Origin: Pelagimonas sp.
GTDB lineage: Bacteria > Pseudomonadota > Alphaproteobacteria > Rhodobacterales > Rhodobacteraceae
Reading direction: 5' to 3'
Length of the DNA: 64,000 nucleotides
NCBI GenBank assembly: GCA_025210265.1
Contig: JAOASD010000033.1
Location: 30,249-94,248, forward strand
Both the position numbers and the translations under genes were made by a program. Below, piece by piece: positions 44,337 to 53,552 of the stretch. Each line of letters opens with the position of its first letter. Positions within the stretch are counted from its first letter, which is position 1. The notes under the pieces are model-generated. The model was given only the letters and a program-made list of their open reading frames with translations. It was not told the DNA's origin and ran no database searches.

Positions 44337-45249
44337 TCAGGATCCGATGACACGCAGGAAACTGTCCCGCACCAGGTTCTGGGTTTCCGACCCGGCCTGC
44401 CATTCGGCGCAGCCCAGATAATAGGGCGTCAGCTGGTCGATCCCGTCGACTCGGCGGATCACCAGATCCGGCGAGCGGGATACAAATTGGCGCGCGATCA
44501 CCTCATTGTTAAAGGTGATCGCGTTCATGGGCCGGACCATCTGCAGCGCAAAAACCGCAAAAGGCGTTTGCAGCACCGTATGAGTCAGCACCTTGTGGTC
44601 ACGCCATAAGCTGTTGAAAAACCGATAAGATGGGTCGTTCTTGGTCGAGGTGATCAGGTTGCAGCCATTCAGATCCTCGATCCCGATCTGCGCGCGTGGC
44701 CAGAGGATGATCAGCGGGCATCACCGCAACCTGAGGCGTTTCGATCAAAAGATGGCTGTGCAGGCTGGGATGATCAAACGGGCGGGTGTGAAAGGCAAAA
44801 TCAATATGCCCCTGCACCAGCGATGTGACCATCGCCCCCAAAGGCACCGAGCTGACATAGAATTTCTGATTGGCGTTCTGATCCAGCAGATCGGTCAGGA
44901 TTTCCGGCAGCAGCTCATTGGCGATGCTCATGCTGGCCGACAGGCGGATGGTCGACAATTTCCCGGTATTCTGATGGCTGAGCAGCGAATGAAACCGGTC
45001 CAGCTGCGCCATCAGATCCACCGCCTCTTCGCGCAGGCTTTCGGCACGGCTGGTGGGAAAGATCGCCCCGTTGCGGCGGACAAAAAGCGGCGCGCCAATG
45101 GCGTCTTCCAGGGCTTTGATCATCTGGCTGACCGCAGGCTGGGATACGCCCAGTTCCCGTGCGGCGCGTGAAATGGATCCGGCGGAAATCACGGCCGAAA
45201 ACGCCTCGATATGTTTCAGGCGGCGGATGCGGGTGGGGCGTTGGCTCAT
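44337..45249 (-). pseudogene. LysR-type regulator gene with a frameshift
   Basis: The N-terminal part (from ATG 45249) has the LysR helix-turn-helix IEAFSAVISAGSISRAARELGVSQPAVSQMIKALE and a ligand domain up to VMPADHPLATRA. The frame then runs into unrelated codons and a stop at 44599. In another frame the ligand domain continues without loss from QIGIEDLNGCNLITSTKNDPSYRFFNSLW to FLRVIGS, ending at 44337. The switch lies in the run at about 44690-44696. Restoring one CG unit there (four CG pairs instead of three) rejoins one LysR protein of about 300 residues. It is either a recent pseudogene, a phase-variable tract or a sequencing error. Confidence 0.85.
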
Positions 45250-45327
45250 CTGGGTCCAGCCTGTGTTGTGCAGCCTGATGGGCGATGCCCCGTCACAGGG
45301 CACCGTATTGTCATTATCGTCGGGCGC

Positions 45328-47034
45328 TTAGCCGCCAAAGCGGGGCATCGCCTCTAGCAGGCCCTTTGTATAGGCATTGTCCGGCGTGACCAAGACATGG
45401 TCGCAATCGCCCTGTTCCACCACCGCGCCGGATTTCATCACCAGCACCCGGTCACAGACCTGACGCACCACCGCAAGGTCATGGCTGACAAACAGCAGGG
45501 TCAGCCCCAGCGCATCCTGCAAATCCTTCATCAGGTTCAGCAATTCCGCCTGCACCGTCACATCCAGCGCCGAGGTCGGTTCGTCGCAAAAGATGAAATC
45601 AGGGCGGAAGGACAGGGCCCGCGCAATGCCGATCCGCTGCCGTTCGCCACCGGAAAACGCGTGGGGCATTTTGCGGCGTGCGGCGCGGGGCAGGCCCACC
45701 AGCTCCATCAGATCACCGGCCAGCTCATCCGCCTGTTTGCGGTTCAGCGTGCCATGGGCCTTGAGCGCGTGGGTGATGTTTTCGCCTGCGCTCATCCGTG
45801 GGTTCAGCGAGGAATAGGGATCCTGAAAGATACATTGCAGCGATTTGCAATGGGCCAGCCGGTCACTGCGCGAGGTGATGTCGCTGATATTGCGCCCGCG
45901 ATAGATCACGTCACAGCCCTCATCCGGGTCCAAAAGCCCCAGGATCATGCGCCCGACCGTGGATTTCCCTGACCCGGATTCCCCCACAATCCCAAGGGTT
46001 TCACCTGGATATACATCGAAATTCACCCCATCGACCGCCTTAAAGGCATTGGCGGCAGACAGCATCGTCGCCTCGGTCACAAAGGTCTTGGACATATTGC
46101 GCACCTGCAAAAGCGGCGCGCCGGCCTCGCCCTGATCGGTCTGGCGGCCCATCAGATAGGCCATGGCCCGCTCGCGGTTTGCGGCCTCGCCCAGCCCGCC
46201 GGGCACGGCAAAGCGGTCCAGCTTGACATCAATGCGTGGAATCGCGGCCATCAATTCACGGGTATAGGCCTGTTTGGGGCTGTGCATCAGATCATGGGTC
46301 GGCCCATGTTCGACCATTTCCCCATGGCGCAGCACATAGACGTAATCGCACATTTCCGACACCACCCCCATGTCGTGGGTGATCAGGATGATGGCGATAT
46401 TATCCTTTTTCGCCAGCCGCTTGAGCGTATCCAGAACGGCCTTTTGCACGGTCACATCCAGCGCGGTGGTGGGTTCATCCGCGATGATCAGATCGGGCTT
46501 GGCCGAAATGGCGATGGCAAAGACGATCCGCTGGCACAGGCCCCCCGACAGCTGGTGAGGGTATTTGTCCAGCCGGTCCTCGGCGGCGGGGACTTCGGCC
46601 TGTTCCAGCAATTCGATGGCATAGGACCGGGCGGCATCGCCGCGCTTGTCGGTATTGGCCTCGATGGCTTCGACCAGCTGTTCGCCGATGGTCAGCACTG
46701 GGTTCAGCGCGGTCATCGGGTTCTGATAGATATAGCCCACTTTTTTGCCGCGCACGCTGGCGAACATGTGCTCTTCGAAATGCGAGACCTGCGCATCATC
46801 CAACCGCACCCCGCCGGTTTCGATGATGGCGTTTTCATCCAGCAGGCCCAGCGTCGCCTTGCCAATGGTGGATTTGCCCGCACCGCTTTCGCCGACAACC
46901 CCGACGATCTGGCCGCGCCCGACCTCAAGGCTGATGCCTTTGAGGGCGCGGAAGACCTCGCCACCGGACATGGGATAGGCAATGGTCAGATCTTCGACTT
47001 TGATCAGATCAGTCATGTCACTCACGTCACTCAT
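45328..47034 (-). CDS. Peptide-type ABC transporter, fused double ATPase
   Basis: This 568-residue protein has two complete ABC domains, equivalent to DppD plus DppF. Domain 1 (about residues 8-265) has [24 protein letters not shown] and [13 protein letters not shown]; domain 2 (about 310-560) has [24 protein letters not shown] and [13 protein letters not shown]. Each is followed by the oligopeptide C-terminal extension with a [13 protein letters not shown] motif. ATG at 47034, four bases after the permease stop, is preferred over the longer ATG at 47097. It powers the permeases encoded upstream. Confidence 0.92.
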   Translation of the reverse strand: MSDVSDMTDLIKVEDLTIAYPMSGGEVFRALKGISLEVGRGQIVGVVGESGAGKSTIGKATLGLLDENAIIETGGVRLDDAQVSHFEEHMFASVRGKKVGYIYQNPMTALNPVLTIGEQLVEAIEANTDKRGDAARSYAIELLEQAEVPAAEDRLDKYPHQLSGGLCQRIVFAIAISAKPDLIIADEPTTALDVTVQKAVLDTLKRLAKKDNIAIILITHDMGVVSEMCDYVYVLRHGEMVEHGPTHDLMHSPKQAYTRELMAAIPRIDVKLDRFAVPGGLGEAANRERAMAYLMGRQTDQGEAGAPLLQVRNMSKTFVTEATMLSAANAFKAVDGVNFDVYPGETLGIVGESGSGKSTVGRMILGLLDPDEGCDVIYRGRNISDITSRSDRLAHCKSLQCIFQDPYSSLNPRMSAGENITHALKAHGTLNRKQADELAGDLMELVGLPRAARRKMPHAFSGGERQRIGIARALSFRPDFIFCDEPTSALDVTVQAELLNLMKDLQDALGLTLLFVSHDLAVVRQVCDRVLVMKSGAVVEQGDCDHVLVTPDNAYTKGLLEAMPRFGG

Positions 47035-47038
47035 GGGC

Positions 47039-47929
47039 TCAGTCCTTTCCGCGCATGAAGGGGTTGGCATGGTCGCGCAGCCGGTCCGCCACAACATTGA
47101 TACACAGCACCATCAGCACCAGAACCAGACCGGGAAAGATGCTGATCCACCATTTGCCGGACAGCAGGTAATCATTGCCATTGGCAATCAGCAGGCCCAG
47201 CGAGGGTTCGGTGATCGGCACACCCACCCCCAGAAAGGACAGGGTGGCCTCGGCCCCGATCGCGCCGGAAATCGACATGGGCAGAACCACCAGCACCGGC
47301 GAGATAGAGTTGGGCAGCAAAAACCGCGTCATGATGCGCCAGTCGCTGAGCCCCGCCAGGCGCGCAGCCTCGATATATTCCTTTTTCATCTCAGACAGGG
47401 CCACGGCGCGCACCAGACGTGCCTTTGACGCCCAGGCCCCGATGATCAGTGCAAAGATCACCTTGTCGACCCCGGTGCCAAACATCGCCAGCAGCATCAG
47501 CGCTAGCAAAATGCCCGGAAAGCTGATTTTCAGGTCAACCGCGCGCATGATGATGGTTTCGGTCCAGCCGCGCTTGAGCGCCGCCAAAAGGCCTAGCAGA
47601 ATGCCCAGACCCGAGCCCACAAGCACCGCGACAAAGGCAACAAACAGCGAAATCCGCAGCCCGTACATCACCGCCGACAGGATGTCGCGCCCCAGCGCAT
47701 CGGTGCCCATGACACTGTAAACCCCCGTGCCCAGGGTCGATCCCGGCGGCAGCAGACCGTCCAGAATGTCCAGCTGCATCTGGTCATAGGGGTTCTGCGG
47801 CGCGATGAACGGCGCCAGCAGCGCCACAGAGATGAAAAACACGATCCCTACCAGCCCGGCAATTGCCATGGGATAGCCGCGAAAGATCTTTGCGCCTCTC
47901 TGAAGCGCGGTCAGTTCTTTTTGGTCCAT
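47039..47929 (-). CDS. Peptide-type ABC permease, DppC-like
   Basis: This 296-residue permease has an N-terminal cytoplasmic segment, a first helix, then an extracytoplasmic loop (APQNPYDQMQLDILDGLLPPGS) typical of OppC_N. The core carries VLVGSGLGILLGLLAALKRGW and the EAA loop LSEMKKEYIEAARLAGLSDWRIMTRFLLPNSISPV. It pairs with the DppB-like permease encoded 12 bases upstream. Confidence 0.93.
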   Translation of the reverse strand: MDQKELTALQRGAKIFRGYPMAIAGLVGIVFFISVALLAPFIAPQNPYDQMQLDILDGLLPPGSTLGTGVYSVMGTDALGRDILSAVMYGLRISLFVAFVAVLVGSGLGILLGLLAALKRGWTETIIMRAVDLKISFPGILLALMLLAMFGTGVDKVIFALIIGAWASKARLVRAVALSEMKKEYIEAARLAGLSDWRIMTRFLLPNSISPVLVVLPMSISGAIGAEATLSFLGVGVPITEPSLGLLIANGNDYLLSGKWWISIFPGLVLVLMVLCINVVADRLRDHANPFMRGKD

Positions 47930-47941
47930 AGATCCGCCCCC

Positions 47942-48907
47942 TTATTTGTAGCGAATGCGCGGGTCGAGCAGCGCGTAAAGCACGTCGACGATGAAGTTGA
48001 TCGTGACAAACATCAGCGTGATCAGGATCAGATAGGCGACCACAACAGGGCGATCCGCATGATGGATCGAATCCAGCAGCAGCTTGCCAATGCCGGGCCA
48101 GGAAAACACGGTCTCGGTCACGGTGGAAAAGGCAATCAGCCCGCCCAGCTCCAGCCCCGTGATGGTGACAATCGGGATCAGGATGTTGCGCATCAAATGG
48201 CGGCGGATCAGCCGGTCGCGGCCAATGCCTTTGGCGCGGGCAAAGGTCATGTAATCCTGATACATGACTTCCTGCGTGCCCGACCGTGCCAGACGCGCCT
48301 GCAGGCAGGTTTTGTAAATCGCCAGGTTCACCGCAGGCAGGATCATATGGGACAGCCCGTCCCAGTTCAGGAAAGACACAGGGATGCCGAAAATATCCGT
48401 CGTGTCCCCACGGCCAGAGGCCGGCAACCATTTCAGCCAGACCGAGAAAAACAGGATCAGCAGCAACGCCTGCCAGAAATTCGGGATCGAATAGCCCACA
48501 GTGGTGCCAAAGCTGATGGCCTTGGTCGCGGGTTTCTTTTGGTTCAGGCCAGAGAAGATCCCCAGCGGAATGCCGATGAACACCCCGATGCTGATCGCCA
48601 TGACAGCAATTTCCAGCGTCGCGGGCAGGCGTTCCAGGATCAGATCCATAACCGGGCGGTTATAGACAAAGGAGGTGCCGAAATCGCCCTGCGCGATATT
48701 CTTCAGGAACGAAAAATACTGCACGACCAGCGGTCGGTCGACCCCCAGCTCTTGCGCCAGGGCGATCCGGTCCTCTTCGGTGAAATCCTCGCCGGCCAGA
48801 ACGGCCACCGGGTCCGACACAACATACATGCCGGAAAACACCAGGACGGACATGATCAGGATCAGGACGGAACTCTGCCCCAATCGCCGAAGAACAAAAT
48901 TCAGCAT
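47942..48907 (-). CDS. Peptide-type ABC permease, DppB-like
   Basis: This 321-residue permease opens LNFVLRRLGQSSVLILIMSVLVFSGM and shows the DppB/OppB features DRPLVVQYFSFLKNIAQGDFGTSF and LARSGTQEVMYQDYMTFARAKGIGRDRLIRRHLMRNILIPI (EAA loop). It forms the pore with the DppC-like subunit. The gene order binding protein, B, C, fused ATPase is standard for family 5 importers. Confidence 0.93.
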   Translation of the reverse strand: MLNFVLRRLGQSSVLILIMSVLVFSGMYVVSDPVAVLAGEDFTEEDRIALAQELGVDRPLVVQYFSFLKNIAQGDFGTSFVYNRPVMDLILERLPATLEIAVMAISIGVFIGIPLGIFSGLNQKKPATKAISFGTTVGYSIPNFWQALLLILFFSVWLKWLPASGRGDTTDIFGIPVSFLNWDGLSHMILPAVNLAIYKTCLQARLARSGTQEVMYQDYMTFARAKGIGRDRLIRRHLMRNILIPIVTITGLELGGLIAFSTVTETVFSWPGIGKLLLDSIHHADRPVVVAYLILITLMFVTINFIVDVLYALLDPRIRYK

Positions 48908-48967
48908 GAGCTTCCCCTCTTGCCCTGCGCGCTGCCCGAAACGGTCCGGCCAGCGCGCAAAGTGTGA

Positions 48968-50563
48968 TTATTTCTTAGAGACCATCGCCGCGTTGGTGCG
49001 TTCATCCTGACGCCCATCCACGGTCAGATCCGAACGATGCGCCCAGATGCTGTGCTGGTAATACAGCGGGATGCCCGGCAGATCGTCCATGGCGACCTTC
49101 ATCGCGTCCGCCACATGCATGTCGGCTTTGGCCTGATCGGTTTCCACGGCCCAGGCGCGGATCGCCTTGTCAAATTCGGCGCTGGTGTAGTTCGAATAGT
49201 TCGACGACCCCAGCCCCAGATCCTTATCGCGCGAGGCAAAGGCAAAGGAAATCATCTGCGCCGGACCCTGCGTATGGCCCCAGCCATAAAGGAACAGACC
49301 CAGTTCGCGCTCTTTGCGCTTGCCGGCAAAGACCGACCAGGGCTGGGTTTTCAGGTTTACCTTAATCCCGATGCGCGACAGATACTGCGTCACCGCCTGC
49401 GCCACACGTGCGCCATTGGCATAGCGATCCGCGGGGGCCGCAAATTCCACGGTAAAGCCGTTGGGATAGCCCGCCTCGGCCAGCAGTTCCTTGGCGCGCT
49501 CGGGGTTGTATTCCAGCTCGGGCAGCTCCGGTGCGCCTGCGCGATAAGAGGGCGAGAACTGGTTGGCGACGGTGGCATTGCCGCCAAACAGACGGTCGGT
49601 GATGGCCTGACGGTTGACCGCCAGCGACATTGCCTTGCGCACCAGCGGGTTGGCCAGCGGGGCGGATCCATCTTCGGCAATCACACCGGGCGCGCCTTCG
49701 CCATTCACATCCATCACCAGAAAGATAGAGCGCCAGGACGGTTTGGAAGAATAGCCATAATCGGGGTTGCTATCCAGCGTTGCCAGATCTTCGGTGGTCG
49801 GGTTTTCGATCAGATCGAAATCCCCGGCAAACAGGCCCGCCAGACGCGCACCGGGGTTGCCGATGGTGCGGATTTCCACCGATTCCCACTCCGAGGCCTC
49901 GCCCCAATAGCCGTCAAAACGGGTCAGCGTGGCTTCGCCTACCTTGTCAAAACTGTCGATGGTGAACGGGCCGGTGCCGATCGCCGCATCGCCATTTTCG
50001 AACTGGTCGCGGGTCGGATAGGCGGTGATGCCGCAATTGCCCTCGGCGTCATAGGTGATCGGGCCGTCGGGCAGTTCGGCATCGCTGGCGGACAGGATCG
50101 ACAGGAATTTCATCTTCTGGATCCAGATCGGGTAGGGCGATTTGGTTTCAAACCGCACCGTGTGGTCGTCCAGCGCCACAACATTGGTCAGCGGTCCCAT
50201 AGAGCTGGTCAGCAGGTTCCGTTTGCCATCAATGCGATACATCATGCGGCAGGCGCTATAGACCACATCGCGCGCGGTGAAATCGGCGCCATTGTGGAAT
50301 TTGACGCCCTTGCGCAGCGACACATCCAGCGTGGTCGGCGATGTCCATTCCCAGCCTGTGGCCAGCAGCGGGCTGTCATCCGAAGCGATCAGCGCCTCGA
50401 ACACGTGTTCTTTCAGCGACGCGGTCGGCGTGCCGCCAAACGGATAGGGATCAATCGAGCGCGGAGCCGAGGAAAAGGCCATACGCAGCGTGTCAGCCTG
50501 AGCCACAGCGGGCAGGGCCAGCGTGGCAGCCAGAGCAAAAGCAGAAAGAGTCGATGTCTTCAT
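48968..50563 (-). CDS. Family 5 ABC solute-binding protein
   Basis: This 531-residue periplasmic receptor of the peptide/opine/nickel family has a signal peptide ending in A-V-A-Q-A, then LRMAFSSAPRSIDPYPFGGTP. LRKGVKFHNGADFTARDVVYS near residue 90 (family signature W/V-K-F-H-D/N-G) and NPERAKELLAEAGYPNGF near 365 follow. ATG at 50563 is chosen for the clean signal peptide; the upstream ATG at 50635 lies within the preceding gene. Substrates of this family range from peptides to opines and glutathione; here context suggests an acylated or peptide-like amino compound. Confidence 0.92.
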   Translation of the reverse strand: MKTSTLSAFALAATLALPAVAQADTLRMAFSSAPRSIDPYPFGGTPTASLKEHVFEALIASDDSPLLATGWEWTSPTTLDVSLRKGVKFHNGADFTARDVVYSACRMMYRIDGKRNLLTSSMGPLTNVVALDDHTVRFETKSPYPIWIQKMKFLSILSASDAELPDGPITYDAEGNCGITAYPTRDQFENGDAAIGTGPFTIDSFDKVGEATLTRFDGYWGEASEWESVEIRTIGNPGARLAGLFAGDFDLIENPTTEDLATLDSNPDYGYSSKPSWRSIFLVMDVNGEGAPGVIAEDGSAPLANPLVRKAMSLAVNRQAITDRLFGGNATVANQFSPSYRAGAPELPELEYNPERAKELLAEAGYPNGFTVEFAAPADRYANGARVAQAVTQYLSRIGIKVNLKTQPWSVFAGKRKERELGLFLYGWGHTQGPAQMISFAFASRDKDLGLGSSNYSNYTSAEFDKAIRAWAVETDQAKADMHVADAMKVAMDDLPGIPLYYQHSIWAHRSDLTVDGRQDERTNAAMVSKK

Positions 50564-50579
50564 GGGGTCCTCACAAAGG

Positions 50580-51470
50580 TCAAGCGGTGGCAGCGGCTGT
50601 GACACCGCGGGTTTCGACATAGGTTTTGTAATCACGCAGGATCGCGGCGCAGTCGGCCTGAACCTTGGCGAAATTTTCGGTCTTTTCGCGGGTGGCCTCG
50701 TTCATATACAGATCGCGGCGCAGTTCGACCTGCAGGATATGCTGCCCGATTTCCGGCCAGCCATAGCGCAGGGTGATTTCCCCGCCGACAAAGCGTTCAT
50801 TGATCCCGACCTCATAGCCGCGTTCACGGAACAGGCGGGCCATTTCTTGGGTCAGGTCCGGCGCGCAGGATCCGCCGCTGCGGTCGCCAATATCAACCTG
50901 CGGGCGTTCCTTGCCGCCACGGGCTTCGCTGTCGAACTGGGTCATGGAATGGCAGTCGACGATATAGACCTCGTCATGCTGGGCATGAAGATCCTGCACC
51001 ATGCGGGTCATGGTCTGGTGGTAGGGGATGAAATATTTGGCGATGCGGGCCTTGGCCTCGGCCAGGGTCAGTTTGCGGTCATAGATCGGCGTGCCATAGG
51101 ATTTCGACCAGAACAGCGTCGCACCGGCCTGCACCGAACCGGGCAGGAAGCGGCCATACCACTTGTCGGGATCATCCAGCATGGCGGCGTCGATGTCATG
51201 TTGGTGGCGGTTCACATCGACATAGGCGCGGGGGAAATTGGCCTTGATCGTGCTCAGCCCCAGATCGGCCCCGGTGCCAAAGATCTCATCCATATATTTG
51301 TCATTGGGATGGTCGATCTCGGAATAGGTCAGATCTGTACGATAGCCGAAATCATCAGGATAGATTTCGCCGGAATGCGGAAAGGAGAGCATAAGCGGAG
51401 AGCTGCCCCGTGTCAGAGACAGGACCGGGTGCTCCATTGCGTTACTTATGATCGTGGATGTCGGCAGCAT
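50580..51470 (-). CDS. N-formylglutamate amidohydrolase family protein
   Basis: This roughly 296-residue HutG-like hydrolase has MLSFPHSGEIYPDDF, where the first histidine sits, and SEIDHPNDKYMDEIF. RAYVDVNRHQHDID and VYIVDCHSMTQF hold further metal and catalytic residues, and GRPQVDIGDRSG-like and EIGQHILQVELRRDLYM complete the family core. The classical enzyme releases formate from N-formylglutamate in histidine breakdown, but no other hut gene is present, so the substrate may differ. The start is uncertain. ATG at 51470 has AAAGGT upstream, 51437 is possible, and 51509 is the longest. It heads the peptide-type ABC operon. Confidence 0.83.
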   Translation of the reverse strand: MLPTSTIISNAMEHPVLSLTRGSSPLMLSFPHSGEIYPDDFGYRTDLTYSEIDHPNDKYMDEIFGTGADLGLSTIKANFPRAYVDVNRHQHDIDAAMLDDPDKWYGRFLPGSVQAGATLFWSKSYGTPIYDRKLTLAEAKARIAKYFIPYHQTMTRMVQDLHAQHDEVYIVDCHSMTQFDSEARGGKERPQVDIGDRSGGSCAPDLTQEMARLFRERGYEVGINERFVGGEITLRYGWPEIGQHILQVELRRDLYMNEATREKTENFAKVQADCAAILRDYKTYVETRGVTAAATA

Positions 51471-51563
51471 GATGTCAGCGACCTTTGTGCAGGGTTGTTC
51501 ATAAAACAAACGATAGCGAGGCGGCAGTTTCCCGAAAATCTTATTGATTCACTGGAAGGGCAT

Positions 51564-51632
51564 ATAAGTTAAACTTATGGACCTGACTTATGCGGCCATA
51601 AGTTCGACCAATAAGCTTCTAACAGGGCTTAT
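51564..51632. promoter_or_regulatory. Cluster of three ATAAG/CTTAT dyads in a divergent promoter
   Basis: Three inverted repeats follow each other. The first is ATAAGTT-A-AACTTAT (51564-51578), the second ACTTATG-CGGC-CATAAGT (51586-51603), and the third ATAAGC (51611-51616) with GCTTAT (51627-51632). They fill the gap between the hydrolase-ABC operon (minus) and the glutamine amidotransferase gene (plus). Repeated half-sites of this kind suggest cooperative binding of a dimeric regulator controlling both directions. The regulator is not identified; the frameshifted LysR and the RpiR-type gene are possible candidates. Confidence 0.7.
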
Positions 51633-51672
51633 GGGCCGTTAGGGGGTCAGGGCAGATCATGGAGAGAATATC

Positions 51673-52365
51673 ATGAAGATCTGCATCCTGCATATCGGCC
51701 ATACCGAGCCAGGCGAAAAGCCCAAACATCTGCCATCGCCGCAGCGGTTCATCAACGCGTTGACCCCGCATCTGCCGCAGGCAGAGTGGACGGTGATCAG
51801 CGCGGTCAAAGACAGCCTGCCAGCCCCCGAAACCTATGACGGCTATATCATCACCGGCGGGAAATATTCGGTTTTCGAAGATTATGACTGGCAGGATCGC
51901 CTGTTTGATTTCCTCAGAACCCTTCATGCGCGCCAGATCAAACTGATCGGGATCTGCTATGGCCATCAGGCCATTGCCCATGCGCTGGGGGGTGAGGTCG
52001 TGCGCAGCCCCAAAGGTTGGGGCGTGGGCATCATGCCGGTGAATGTTCTGGCCCAGACGGGCTTTGCCACGCTGGCCAGTGATGTGAGGCTGCACGCCAT
52101 GCATCAGGATCAGGTGTCGCAGGCGCCAGAGGGGGCCGAGATCTTCCTTGGCAGCGATTTCTGCCCGATCAGCGGGTTCACCCTGGGCGATCATTTCCTG
52201 GCGATCCAGCAGCACCCGGATTTCAACCCCGACATCAACCGCGACCTGATCAAAAAGCGGATCGATCGGATCGGCGAACGGGCGCAGACTGCGCTGGCCT
52301 CCTGCGCCGGTCAGGATGATACCGAGGAAAGCGTGCGCTGGATGGCCAATTTCCTGACCCTGTGA
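51673..52365 (+). CDS. Class I glutamine amidotransferase-like protein
   Basis: This 230-residue protein has the GATase1 nucleophile elbow GICYGHQAIAHALGG, with the cysteine near residue 98, and the catalytic histidine in FLAIQQHPDF near 178, followed by acidic residues. It lacks a synthetase domain and resembles the GMP synthase-like single-domain group, which includes gamma-glutamyl hydrolases of PuuD type and uncharacterised forms. Its promoter is shared with the divergent N-formylglutamate amidohydrolase-like operon, hinting at joint processing of a glutamyl or formylated compound. Confidence 0.85.
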   Translation: MKICILHIGHTEPGEKPKHLPSPQRFINALTPHLPQAEWTVISAVKDSLPAPETYDGYIITGGKYSVFEDYDWQDRLFDFLRTLHARQIKLIGICYGHQAIAHALGGEVVRSPKGWGVGIMPVNVLAQTGFATLASDVRLHAMHQDQVSQAPEGAEIFLGSDFCPISGFTLGDHFLAIQQHPDFNPDINRDLIKKRIDRIGERAQTALASCAGQDDTEESVRWMANFLTL

Positions 52366-52390
52366 TCCCCAAAAAACACCTGCACATCAC

Positions 52391-52420
52391 AGGCCGCCCG
52401 GTATCGCAAAGGGGCGGCCT
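52391..52420. terminator. Terminator hairpin between convergent genes
   Basis: AGGCCGCCC (52391-52399) pairs perfectly with GGGCGGCCT (52412-52420). It lies between convergent genes ending at 52365 and 52430. T-runs are weak on both sides, so it may serve both strands with partial efficiency. Confidence 0.65.
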
Positions 52421-52429
52421 GTTGCTGTG

Positions 52430-52765
52430 TTATTGTGAAAACGTGTCAAAGGCTTTCAGCGCCTTGGCGCTATAGGCCAGCGAGGGGCCGCCGCCCATAT
52501 AGGTCGCCATGGCCAGCGCCTCGCACAGCTCTTCGCGGGTCAGACCCAGCCGCACAAGCGAGCGCACATGAAACCCGATACAGCTGTCACAGCGCGTCGC
52601 AATGGCGATCCCCAGCGCCATGATTTCCTTGGTCTTTTCGCTGAGCGCCCCGTCGGTCTTTGCCGCCGCGCCCATGGTGCCAAAGCCCTTCATCGTGGCC
52701 GGGACTTCTTTGGCATAGGTGCCGATATCGCCTTCGATTTCGGCCATGAAATCATTCCAGTCCAT
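52430..52765 (-). CDS. Carboxymuconolactone decarboxylase/AhpD-family protein
   Basis: This 111-residue helical protein has the AhpD-type redox motif C-D-S-C followed by IGFH near residue 64 (E-x-n-C-x-x-C-x-x-x-H pattern), and ELCEALAMATYMGGGPSLAYSA after it. CMD-family proteins act as peroxidase partners or decarboxylases; the CxxC points to the thiol group. ATG at 52765 has AGGAAAGG upstream. It follows the amino acid permease gene by 13 bases and is probably the last gene of that operon. Confidence 0.88.
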   Translation of the reverse strand: MDWNDFMAEIEGDIGTYAKEVPATMKGFGTMGAAAKTDGALSEKTKEIMALGIAIATRCDSCIGFHVRSLVRLGLTREELCEALAMATYMGGGPSLAYSAKALKAFDTFSQ

Positions 52766-52778
52766 CGCGTGTCCTTTC

Positions 52779-53540
52779 CTATCCGCGTTCATCCGAGCCC
52801 ATTTTTCGTTCCAGCCAGCGCACGCCCGCGCTGATGATCAGCACCAGCACCAGATATTCCAGGATCAGCAGGCTGTAGATCTCCAGCGGGCGGTATTCTG
52901 TCACCACCAGCTCATTGGCGCGGCGGGTCAGCTCCTGCATTCCGATGACCGAGGCAAAGGCGCTCATCTTGACGATATAGATGAACTGGTTGGCCAGTGG
53001 CGGCAGAATGCGCCGGATCGCCTGGGGCAGGATCACATAGCGCATGGTCTGACCATAGCTGAGCCCGATGGTCTGGGCGGCCTCGCGCTGGCCCTTGGCG
53101 ATGGACTGAATGCCCGCGCGGTAAATTTCCGCGGTAAAGGCGCTGTCGGACAGGGCCAGCGTGATGATCGCCCCCCAGAACGGATCAATCGGAATATCCA
53201 GCCCCATGGCGCGAAACACCAGCGGCAGGCCGTAAAACACCCAGAACAGCATGGGCAGCAGCGGGATCGCGCGGATCAGTTCCACATAGACCCGGTTCAG
53301 GATCCGCCAGCCGCGCCGCTCGGACAGGCCGGGCAGGGCGACCAGCAACCCCAGCGCCATGGAAATCACGGCCGCGATCACCGAAATCAGGATCGTGTCC
53401 CCCATGCCCGAGATCAGGAATTTCACATTGATCCAGCCGCTTTCTGTCCGTGGATCAATCACATACCAGCCCCAGTTGCCAGACGAGGAACACCCGGCCA
53501 GCAAGACCAGCGGCAGCAGAAAAATCAAAAATTTCGGCAT
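52779..53540 (-). CDS. Polar amino acid ABC permease with a lipobox N-terminus
   Basis: This 253-residue permease of the HisMQ/GlnP type has ISGMGDTILISVIAAVISMALGLL near residue 45 and IYRAGIQSIAKGQREAAQTIGLSYGQTMRYVILPQAIRRILP (EAA loop) near 140. Its first 20 residues (MPKFLIFLLPLVLLAGCSSS) form a lipoprotein signal with lipobox L-A-G-C and C16, which is odd for a permease because lipidation would anchor the new N-terminus outside. Only one permease is encoded, so it likely homodimerises. It sits in an operon with the ATPase upstream and the AhpD-like gene downstream. Confidence 0.88.
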   Translation of the reverse strand: MPKFLIFLLPLVLLAGCSSSGNWGWYVIDPRTESGWINVKFLISGMGDTILISVIAAVISMALGLLVALPGLSERRGWRILNRVYVELIRAIPLLPMLFWVFYGLPLVFRAMGLDIPIDPFWGAIITLALSDSAFTAEIYRAGIQSIAKGQREAAQTIGLSYGQTMRYVILPQAIRRILPPLANQFIYIVKMSAFASVIGMQELTRRANELVVTEYRPLEIYSLLILEYLVLVLIISAGVRWLERKMGSDERG

Positions 53541-53552
53541 GGTGCAGGCCCC

